Below are positions 13,843 to 20,555 of a stretch of DNA of 20,555 nt, one piece after another (the stretch's first letter is position 1; each line of letters starts with the position of its first letter). Origin of the DNA: a virus. The notes under the pieces were generated by a model, which saw nothing but the letters and a program-made list of their open reading frames with translations, was not told where the DNA came from and searched no databases. Made by a program: the position numbers and the translations under genes. The stretch is from IMG/VR virus record IMGVR_UViG_3300024294_000080, positions 1 to 20,555 of that record, one strand, 5' to 3'.

Positions 13843-13850
13843 TATTTATT
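13843..13850 (-). promoter_or_regulatory. Probable late promoter for gene 19 (7 of 8 matches)
   Basis: The minus strand reads AATAAATA, one mismatch from TATAAATA, 25 bases before the gene 19 ATG and touching the gene 18 stop codon. The position matches that of the five perfect boxes, which supports function despite the mismatch. It may be weaker. Confidence 0.55.
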
Positions 13851-15790
13851 TAAGTTAACTGACCGACAATTTCGTCAAATTCAATACCGGTTCTAGTTGC
13901 AACGAATGTTAATTCGATTACGTTAATAGAACGTGCTGGTTTAATGAATATGCTTGCGCGGAATTTATTTTGGTCAATTACCTCAGGAGTATTAACGGTT
14001 GAGTCACTGATTACTCGGTAATCAATAATACCACGTCTTCCTTGGATATCACGTAAGAATGGATCTACAATGTTTCTAAACTGTGTTTGAGTGAATTCGT
14101 CGTTCAATTCAAACAAGAAGCTTTGAGCTGCAGTAGCAATTGATTTTTCAACCGCGATAAACAACCTACGAACATTTAATCTATCAAACGCAGATGAAAC
14201 ACCTAATCCTGTTTTATCACCAAATAGTACAATACCTTGTCCTACCTGTGACACAACTGGGTTGATGTCTGAACCATACAATAAATCTCTCATTGCTTTG
14301 CTAGGGTTAAACGCTAACTTAACAACATTTTTGATTATACCTTTTCTAAAGCCAGCTGGTGATTCCCATGCTTCAACTCTAGCAGCCAATCCGGCCATGT
14401 CACCATTTAATGGAGTCCAACGATATTTGTCATTGTACTTATCATATCGGTATTTGTATCCACTGTCAATGAATGAATAAGATGAGTTTTGAATTTTATT
14501 ACGATATGCAATTGCATTGGTAAGTTTTGCATTCATTTTAAGCTCATCAACAACAGCTTCTTTAGATGGTGAAATAAATGCAACACAATCTTTTCTTGTT
14601 TCACATATATTAGAAACAATGTAATTTGCTCTTACTGCAGCATCATCGCCTTTACCTTGAAGTACAAAAGCAATGTCGATTTCATTGGCACTTCTTAAAG
14701 TATCTAATGCTAAACCTAATTGACCTAATGTTGCAGTCGTTTCTGTAACCGGTGATGTTGCACCAGCCATTCTTTCGTATTTAGCAATTGCCGTAGATGC
14801 AGTACCAATTGGTGCTGTGTTAGCAATTTTTACCCAAGAGGAGAAGTTTTCAATCACTGTACCATAATAATTGGCAGTACCTTGTGGTGAAACAGCGCCT
14901 ACGGTTGTTGAAATATTTTCGAATTTTTCTAGTATAAATCCTGCAGTACCAGAAATTTCTCCACCTGCGTCAATAACCGCTACGTGAATATTTCCTGCGT
15001 CTGGCTTTTTGGAGAATGTTCCTCCATGTTGCCATTTCTTTTTCATTGATAGTTTAGCTAAATCAGTTTCAGCTAATGTATATTTGTTAAAGAACTCGAT
15101 ATCGTATGAGTATAGAGCAAGGAATTCAGTATTCGCATCGCCTTCAACGGCCTCAGCAGTCACTTCGGTTTCTGTGAATGAGCTAACTCTCATTTCTTGG
15201 TAACCAATTGATTCGTTACCGATTTCTAATACATCGCCTACGGCTAAATCCAGTAGGTTTTGTGTATTAGCTGTTTCAAATTGAACGTTAGAAGAGTTAA
15301 AGTTAATAACCTGATCTAATGTTACGTCTGAAATTTTATTTGTTGGAATTCCTGCTACCGCAACGAATGGATTTTCGAAACCGGTTGAAGATACCCAAGC
15401 AACTTCTAGTGAGTTACCAAGCTCACCTTTATACTTCGCTTCGAAAGCACCGTAGGTACTATCATCTGAAACGACGTCGTTGTTTGCATCAAGTGTGATG
15501 TCTAATGTTGTACTGTTAGCTTCGGTTGAACCATCGTCTGCACGAACAACATACAGTGCATTTGAATATGATAAGTAATCAGCAGCTGTAAAAAATGTTT
15601 CGTAATTGTCATCATTAGGTGCGCCAAAACGGTCTACGAGTTGGTTTTCTGATGATAGCAATAATGGTTCGTTAGTCGGGCCCCACCTAAATACACCAGC
15701 TATTGCAGCAGGTGGATTTGAGATGGCTGGTACTGCCTGAGAAGCATCAACTTCCCGAACTATAACAGAGGGACTTACGGAAAAAGCCAT
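13850..15790 (-). CDS. 18: Contractile tail sheath protein gp18
   Basis: Surrounds the gp19 tube and contracts during injection. The 646-residue product (T4: 659) starts with SPSVIVREVDASQAVPAISN, contains AIAGVFRWGPTNEP (about 29-42), and its C-terminal third has the conserved sheath core: DGDMAGL-type NGDMAGLAARVEAWESPAGF, RDLLYGSDINPVV, GIVLFGDKTG, and LNVRRLFIAVEKSI followed by FEFND-type FELNDEFTQ. The middle domains (about 90-300) are variable and surface-exposed in the family. AAGGAG precedes the ATG. A late promoter is at 15856-15863, leaving a leader of about 60 bases that contains an A-run. Confidence 0.96.
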   Translation of the reverse strand: MAFSVSPSVIVREVDASQAVPAISNPPAAIAGVFRWGPTNEPLLLSSENQLVDRFGAPNDDNYETFFTAADYLSYSNALYVVRADDGSTEANSTTLDITLDANNDVVSDDSTYGAFEAKYKGELGNSLEVAWVSSTGFENPFVAVAGIPTNKISDVTLDQVINFNSSNVQFETANTQNLLDLAVGDVLEIGNESIGYQEMRVSSFTETEVTAEAVEGDANTEFLALYSYDIEFFNKYTLAETDLAKLSMKKKWQHGGTFSKKPDAGNIHVAVIDAGGEISGTAGFILEKFENISTTVGAVSPQGTANYYGTVIENFSSWVKIANTAPIGTASTAIAKYERMAGATSPVTETTATLGQLGLALDTLRSANEIDIAFVLQGKGDDAAVRANYIVSNICETRKDCVAFISPSKEAVVDELKMNAKLTNAIAYRNKIQNSSYSFIDSGYKYRYDKYNDKYRWTPLNGDMAGLAARVEAWESPAGFRKGIIKNVVKLAFNPSKAMRDLLYGSDINPVVSQVGQGIVLFGDKTGLGVSSAFDRLNVRRLFIAVEKSIATAAQSFLFELNDEFTQTQFRNIVDPFLRDIQGRRGIIDYRVISDSTVNTPEVIDQNKFRASIFIKPARSINVIELTFVATRTGIEFDEIVGQLT

Positions 15791-15855
15791 ATTTTTCTCC
15801 TTTATGTATTGAAAACGCGTTAATCTTGTTTTTTTTATCTATTTCTTACTGTTCT

Positions 15856-15863
15856 TATTTATA
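15856..15863 (-). promoter_or_regulatory. Late promoter for gene 18
   Basis: The minus strand reads TATAAATA, 66 bases before the gene 18 ATG and 21 bases after the gene 17 stop. The leader between box and ATG (15791-15855) has an eight-base A-run on the minus strand and no clear hairpin. Confidence 0.85.
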
Positions 15864-15883
15864 AAAAATGGTATTCTATATAA

Positions 15884-17473
15884 TTACAGCACTAAGCCGT
15901 CATCTTCATAATAAAAATCTTCGCCAGTATCAACAAAGCCAAAAGGCAATAATTCTTCCTCAATTTGTTCTTCTGTCTTTTCTCGTAACTTAACAAGTGT
16001 ATTTATGTCAGTCATATCTTTAAAATACGCTTGTTCAACCATCCATGCAAACAGAACAAGGTTCATAACCAAATCGTCGTGAAATCCTGACTCTGCTTCG
16101 TATGAGTTTGCTTTTTTAGAAAAACGGCTAATTTCTTGTATAGTATCATAATCTTGTATAATAAGTTGGTTTTGCTCAATTAGCATTTTAAGCATGCTAC
16201 ATCCAACTGCCTTAACGTTTTTAGTTGTTCTTATTCCATTATCTACTTTTTTACCAAAACCGCCAGTAAGTATTTTACCAGCTCTTCCATTGTTTGTGGT
16301 GTATAATATATTTTCATAACCATAATCCATTAAGAGAACATCAGCAACCTGTTCTCCAATATCGTTAACCTCTATTAAAACAGCAGCGGTATTATATACT
16401 TGTCCTATTCTAAAAACAACTGATGCAAAATCAATTGGTCCTACCATGTTATCTCTAAACATTGCCACTTGTTTATATGGCATCTCTGTAATATCAATTA
16501 CTGAAAAACATGAATAGTCTAAACCTTTACCACGAGCAACATCGACTGTCATAGAATACTGACGATCTTTTATTGGCTTTTCGTATTGTAAAAAACCATC
16601 TTGTTGTCCTATTGGTACTGAATGTAATAACTCTTTTAGTTTCCAACCTGCAATAAGAGTACCAGAACTACCTAGGAACTGACAACAATATTCTTGGTTG
16701 AATTTTTCTTCGTCGTGGTCTAATGCTTCGATTGTTTCCTTGCGCCATTTTTCATCGCGACCCGGAACATCGTGCCACATAACTTCTTCATATTCATAAC
16801 CATTTGTACCTTCTCTTGCGCCAGTACATGTTTTCCAAAAATGGTTTAATCCATTTGGAGTAGAAGTCATTAAAAGTTTTGTTGACTCGCCAGACGAGAT
16901 AGTAGGATAAACAGATGCGAAAAATTCGTCATATCCTTCAATGAATGCAACCTCATCAAGGTATAGAAAATTAACAGACTTACCACGAATAGCACTCGAC
17001 GACGTAGTACCAGCCAAAACTTGACACCCATTTTCAAGTGCAATGTTTCCTTTGTTCCATTCTTCAACCCCTTGTTGCAGCCATTTAGGTAATGATTCAA
17101 ATGCAAGTTTGACTCGAGCCATTACTTCTCGGGCAGCATCACCTTTATTAGCTAGGATAGCAACTGTTTTAAATTCATTAAATAAAACGTAATGTAAAAT
17201 AATAGCCATTGCAGTGGTTGTTTTACCAGACTGCCGAGCCGTCAAAACAGCCAAACGTCTATTATCAGTAATTTTTCGAGTAATATTTTCTTGGTAATCG
17301 TACATTTCAAATGGAACTAATCCCTTATCAACATGTACAATTTTAATATAATTCTTGGCAAAATATATTGGATCTTGCGCACATTTCATATACTCTTTTA
17401 ATAGGTCAGGCGACCATTCTATTTCTTCACCAATCTTTTTAAGATGTTGGTTTCCTAAATAACCGTCACCCAT
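15884..17473 (-). CDS. 17: Terminase large subunit gp17 (packaging ATPase/nuclease)
   Basis: Motor that cuts concatemeric DNA and pumps it into the prohead. The 529-residue product (T4: 610) has an N-terminal ATPase with Walker A TARQSGKTT (78-86), Walker B FLYLDEVAF (169-177, catalytic Glu174) and coupling motif MTSTPNG (202-208). The C-terminal RNase-H-like nuclease has Asp311 in VDVARG, Glu368 in LIEVND and Asp466/467 in GFHDD. All key residues are present. The start overlaps the gene 16 stop by eight bases (ATGGGTGA), so the two terminase subunits are translationally coupled. T4's longer N-terminal extension is reduced here. Confidence 0.96.
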   Translation of the reverse strand: MGDGYLGNQHLKKIGEEIEWSPDLLKEYMKCAQDPIYFAKNYIKIVHVDKGLVPFEMYDYQENITRKITDNRRLAVLTARQSGKTTTAMAIILHYVLFNEFKTVAILANKGDAAREVMARVKLAFESLPKWLQQGVEEWNKGNIALENGCQVLAGTTSSSAIRGKSVNFLYLDEVAFIEGYDEFFASVYPTISSGESTKLLMTSTPNGLNHFWKTCTGAREGTNGYEYEEVMWHDVPGRDEKWRKETIEALDHDEEKFNQEYCCQFLGSSGTLIAGWKLKELLHSVPIGQQDGFLQYEKPIKDRQYSMTVDVARGKGLDYSCFSVIDITEMPYKQVAMFRDNMVGPIDFASVVFRIGQVYNTAAVLIEVNDIGEQVADVLLMDYGYENILYTTNNGRAGKILTGGFGKKVDNGIRTTKNVKAVGCSMLKMLIEQNQLIIQDYDTIQEISRFSKKANSYEAESGFHDDLVMNLVLFAWMVEQAYFKDMTDINTLVKLREKTEEQIEEELLPFGFVDTGEDFYYEDDGLVL

Positions 17474-17912
17474 TTTCAGTATCTTTCAACATTTTTAATA
17501 AATCCGCGGTGGATACAATCAAGTTATTATTTACTGTGTTGGTTTGCGCAGCCTCTTTAGGTGCATTTATTTCTTCTTTTGCAAATTTCTTTTTAGTTGA
17601 AACATCAGCAAAATCTTTATTGGCGTCTAACATCGTTTTCATCAATGTGGATACAACCTCGAATGCTCTTGGTTGTTCTGACTGTTTTGCAATCTCAAGC
17701 ATTTCTCTTACTGCTTCATTTCCGATTTCAATAACACCTTCAATGTTTTCACGAACTTTTGCAAGATCCTTTAGATTCTCGTCATCTACCTCGTCGGTTA
17801 CTATAGCTGGAAGTATTTCTTCAACAACTTCAACTGGCGTGGCAGCTAGCTCTTCTTCTCTAATTTCTGAAAGTGGTCTCAATCCGAGATTTTCAGCTAT
17901 TTTATCATTCAT
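17466..17912 (-). CDS. 16: Terminase small subunit gp16
   Basis: DNA-recognition and regulatory partner of gp17. The 148-residue product (T4: 164) begins MNDKIAENLGLRPLSEI, has an acidic linker (about 20-45), a central coiled-coil region and the conserved KQSEQPRAFEVVSTLMKTML segment (about 77-96), then a Lys-rich and disordered C-terminal part. The ATG at 17912 is chosen, one base after the gene 15 stop (TAATATG). A GTG nine bases further upstream would add three residues but overlaps gene 15. Confidence 0.93.
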   Translation of the reverse strand: MNDKIAENLGLRPLSEIREEELAATPVEVVEEILPAIVTDEVDDENLKDLAKVRENIEGVIEIGNEAVREMLEIAKQSEQPRAFEVVSTLMKTMLDANKDFADVSTKKKFAKEEINAPKEAAQTNTVNNNLIVSTADLLKMLKDTENG

Positions 17913-17913
17913 A

Positions 17914-20025
17914 TTATTCACTCACTATGGTTTTAATAATACCCCAGTTGTCATCAAACTCAATGTCTTGGTATGGAATTGATCCAAAGTCTGGAGACGA
18001 TATAGTTACTGCAGGTGGATTTCTATATCCTAAGCCTGCGTCGGTTATTGTTATTGATTGAATATCCCCGTTATTACCAACATTTGCTATGGCAGTTGCC
18101 TGAGTCGACGTTGGTGCAGAAACATTGATTGCAGGAGCGTTCGCGTAGAACTTCCCTGAGCTATTTATTGTAATTGAGTCTATGACTCCATTTACTAATG
18201 TTGGTGTTAATGAAGCGGCGAATGTTGACGGCGTATCGTCAGGTGCATCAATCGTAACAGCTGGTGCTGTAGCATACCCAGATCCACCAGAAGTAACATC
18301 AATAGAAATTACTTCGCCGTCTGTTGCAGTGATTGTGGCTACAGGAAGATCCTTATCAAAGTTCTTAGTAAATAAATCGCCAGTTCTTGCAGTCGTTGGG
18401 ATCGTATATGGATCACCACTAGATGCAGTAGGCATATCACCGGTTGTTTCCCAAGTTACGTTATCTAAGTATCCAAGGAAGCTTCTGTTAGCTCCATCAA
18501 ATACTGATTCATTACCTTGAGCATCACCAGCTCGATATGTATGTCCTGGGAATGCAACGTTACCTGCACCACGTGTTTCTTGTGTGCCATATAAACCATT
18601 AACGTTAATTCGAATAAGATTTGTATAATGTTCTACTTCTACGTGGTTCCATTGGTTGAGGACCAAATCAGTATCAGAAGTAACAACTGGCGCACCACCA
18701 TATTGGAACCTAACGTTACCTGTATCAGCGGTAAAGAATATTTTTGTAAATGGCGCAAAGAGTACTGACATTGGATTATTACCACCTGGGAAAGAGGTTG
18801 GGTAAATCCAAAACGATACTTTATATCCAGTATTGGAATTAAAATAACCAGAGAATGAATGTAAAGTCGTAACATCGTTTTCACTACTATGAGCTAATGC
18901 ATCATCACCAAACTTAAACTCTGCAGCCACGTTTGGTGGAGGTGCTATTGAAAACGTTGGATTAGTATAAAAATTGCCTGGATTTGATATAGATACGTTA
19001 GCAACAGAGTCGCCACTTAATGTAGCAGTCGCGGTAGCCGTTGTGATAGGGCTATCTGGGAGCCCTACAGACACCGTTGGTAGATTACTGAAGTATCCTC
19101 CACCATCATTGATCGTTATATCAGATACCGCCCCGTTTGTTATCGTAGATGTTATATCTGCGTTTGCTACATCAGGTGCTCCGATAGTAACAACCGTATT
19201 TGCGTTATAGTTTTCACCATCATTAGTTAACGAAATGCTACTTACTGATCCTGTGGTTAAAGCCGATACAGCAGTTGCCGTTTCACCTACATCAGTTATT
19301 GGAGTATTTGCTGATGATAACCCAGGACGAATATCAATACCTTCTAGGAACGGCGAATTAGTATCAGTACCATTGAACATATCAACGTCAACGAATTTAA
19401 TAATCTTTTTCGTTTTCTCTGGCCCAAAGTAATAACCTCTAAGTGTAAAGGTTAGTGTATGTAAAACCATTTGTCTTTCATCAAATGCACCTTCATAAAG
19501 ATCCTCGATTGTTACGCTGTTTAAAACAATAGGTATATCAATAGGATCCAAATCTGGTATCATCTTGGCACCAACAGTCCAGTCTGGTGTAAAGAATGGT
19601 ATAATTTGTTCTAAGATTTTAGTAGCATCTTCTGAATACTTTGTCATAATGTATAAAGAAAAATCTAAATTATATGGTACAGGGTTATATACGTAAGGTC
19701 GAGCGTCATCTGTTTCTGATTTACCACGTTTAATCATTTTACCTGTTGTAGTTAATTTGCGTTGTGGATCATATGAAATGTTGTTTATTTCAAAAGACAT
19801 TCTTGGTAACGTCATAGCAGGACGACGACTGTTAATCAAATCAGGATCTGCAGTTACTCTTGCTAATATTTTTTGATATGGTGCATAGGCTAATGGCACA
19901 ATCATTTCTTTTTTAAGAACACCAGCGTTATCATGTCTTTGGATCTTTAACTGATTAAACAGTGTTCCAAATAACGCTACGTATTTTCTTGTAGTTGAAT
20001 TATAAAAATAATTTGCGATTGCCAT
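17914..20025 (-). CDS. 15: Tail sheath stabiliser/terminator gp15 with repeat-LamG-repeat extension, 703 aa
   Basis: Residues 1 to about 235 match gp15 of T4 (272 aa), which caps the tail tube and sheath and joins the head: NYFYNSTTRKYVALFGTLF, then PRMSFEINNISYDP, VPYNLDFSLYIMTKY, EQIIPFFTPDW and VLHTLTFTLRGYYFGP. The remaining ~470 residues are extra. Three repeats of the form 'G-x-V-x-x-I-x-I-x-x-x-G-x-x-Y-x-x-x-P-x-V-x-I' lie at about 259-285, 298-324 and 338-363. A LamG/concanavalin-like domain follows at about 365-530 (GYKVSFWIYPTSF, NQWNHVEVEHY, FLGYLDNVTW). Three more repeats are at about 570-596, 613-638 and 653-679. The tail DIEFDDNWG is probably the native gp15 C-terminus. The extension is probably an exposed neck decoration with carbohydrate-binding potential (inference). 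AGGAT precedes the ATG. Confidence 0.9.
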   Translation of the reverse strand: MAIANYFYNSTTRKYVALFGTLFNQLKIQRHDNAGVLKKEMIVPLAYAPYQKILARVTADPDLINSRRPAMTLPRMSFEINNISYDPQRKLTTTGKMIKRGKSETDDARPYVYNPVPYNLDFSLYIMTKYSEDATKILEQIIPFFTPDWTVGAKMIPDLDPIDIPIVLNSVTIEDLYEGAFDERQMVLHTLTFTLRGYYFGPEKTKKIIKFVDVDMFNGTDTNSPFLEGIDIRPGLSSANTPITDVGETATAVSALTTGSVSSISLTNDGENYNANTVVTIGAPDVANADITSTITNGAVSDITINDGGGYFSNLPTVSVGLPDSPITTATATATLSGDSVANVSISNPGNFYTNPTFSIAPPPNVAAEFKFGDDALAHSSENDVTTLHSFSGYFNSNTGYKVSFWIYPTSFPGGNNPMSVLFAPFTKIFFTADTGNVRFQYGGAPVVTSDTDLVLNQWNHVEVEHYTNLIRINVNGLYGTQETRGAGNVAFPGHTYRAGDAQGNESVFDGANRSFLGYLDNVTWETTGDMPTASSGDPYTIPTTARTGDLFTKNFDKDLPVATITATDGEVISIDVTSGGSGYATAPAVTIDAPDDTPSTFAASLTPTLVNGVIDSITINSSGKFYANAPAINVSAPTSTQATAIANVGNNGDIQSITITDAGLGYRNPPAVTISSPDFGSIPYQDIEFDDNWGIIKTIVSE

Positions 20026-20029
20026 ATTG

Positions 20030-20555
20030 TTAATCCTGTATAGAAATGTTTTCGCTGAATGGGTCCATTTCAGAGAAGTCTAATATATCATCTGCTTGAT
20101 CCTCAAAATCAAAGTTATTAGCAAGTGGGTCAACACCTTGTAATGATGTAAGAGATGTGACGGTATCTTTTGATGTATCAATGTCTGCAAAGTAATTATC
20201 AATTTCATAATAGCCAGTATCGAATGTTTCACCAGAGTATTCAGCCAATTCGCATCTCATATCATATACTTGTAATGCACCTGTTTGATAGAATACACTT
20301 TCATGTTCAACGTGTTGGATCTTATACATTTTTTGATTGAGTGGCATCCAAATCATTTCGCCTTCAAGTGGACGTAATCGCGTATCTTGTTCACGTGTAA
20401 CGTATTGTTCAAAGGTACGTATAGCAACCGTGAATGTAATTGAGTCACGAATTTGTAAACCAAACTTAGATAAGAAGTCTCCTTCACCTTCAAATCCATC
20501 AACGTTTTTAATGTATACTTCAAAATCATAGTACTTATCAAACGTCGGTAAATCG
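20030..20555 (-). CDS. 14: Neck protein gp14, 5'-truncated by the window edge
   Basis: The frame is open to the end of the window, so the N-terminus lies beyond 20555. About 174 C-terminal residues are visible. They include FLSKFGLQIRDSITFTVAIR, RPLEGEMIWMPL, KIQHVEHESVFYQTGALQVY and ELAEYSGETFDTGYYEID, a pattern typical of gp14, the head-completion/neck protein that binds gp13 and receives the tail. T4 gp14 is 256 residues. The C-terminus is acidic and ends four bases before the gene 15 ATG, fitting the T4 order 14-15-16. Confidence 0.9.
   Translation of the reverse strand, partial: DLPTFDKYYDFEVYIKNVDGFEGEGDFLSKFGLQIRDSITFTVAIRTFEQYVTREQDTRLRPLEGEMIWMPLNQKMYKIQHVEHESVFYQTGALQVYDMRCELAEYSGETFDTGYYEIDNYFADIDTSKDTVTSLTSLQGVDPLANNFDFEDQADDILDFSEMDPFSENISIQD

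Noticed and set aside
15988-15995. CATAAATA-like late box on the minus strand inside gene 17
   Set aside because: One mismatch, within coding sequence and far from the gene 18 start; the perfect box at 15856 explains gene 18.
18163-18170. AATAAATA-like late box on the minus strand inside gene 15
   Set aside because: One mismatch and about 250 bases from the next start codon, unlike the other boxes, which lie 23-66 bases from theirs; expected by chance in AT-rich DNA.
1-20555. tRNA genes, CRISPR arrays, insertion sequences, integrase or attachment sites
   Set aside because: No cloverleaf-like segment, spaced repeat series, transposase or recombinase was seen on either strand by eye; the repeats found are the promoter cassette and the coding repeats of gene 15.

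Overview
The window is a stretch of a T4-like myovirus genome (tailed dsDNA phage). A minus-strand late block encodes neck, tail, packaging and head proteins in T4 order: 14, 15, 16, 17, 18, 19, 20, a core-protein position, 21, 22, 23. A plus-strand block encodes small early-type genes and nucleic-acid enzymes. AT-rich DNA, packed genes and protein variants typical of marine T4-like phages suggest a marine phage. A GapR/DUF2312 homologue is a protein otherwise characteristic of Alphaproteobacteria, so an alphaproteobacterial host is the best inference. It is not proven by this window.

Plus strand, 1-6819: the 3' end of a PD-(D/E)XK exonuclease; small unknown proteins; a DUF932 protein followed by two small membrane proteins; an APS-kinase-like P-loop kinase overlapping an HxGH nucleotidyltransferase; an ATP-dependent DNA ligase; a GapR-like protein; and an unknown 248-residue protein. 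Four near-identical sigma70-type promoters (TTGACAT, 17-bp spacing, TATATT) drive this block. Two of them share a 35-bp upstream repeat that contains a palindrome, and all four have a GANTC directly after the -10.

Minus strand, 6875-20555: the morphogenesis block, read from high to low coordinates. A hairpin with a minus-strand T-run at the convergent junction (6818-6844) terminates it. Five perfect T4 late-promoter boxes (TATAAATA) and one with 7 of 8 matches lie directly before genes 18, 19, the gene between 20 and 21, 21, 22 and 23. Genes 14 to 17 show none in this window and are probably co-transcribed from upstream.

The most unusual items are: (1) a gp15 tail terminator enlarged to 703 residues by six beta-rich repeats surrounding a LamG-like domain; (2) the early promoter family with its duplicated palindrome cassette and fixed GANTC; (3) the phage-borne GapR homologue; (4) the overlapping kinase/nucleotidyltransferase pair; (5) a 563-residue lysine-rich protein with an EF-hand-like loop at the gp67/gp68 position. 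No tRNA, CRISPR array, insertion sequence or integrase was seen. No gene-free stretch exceeds about 100 bases.
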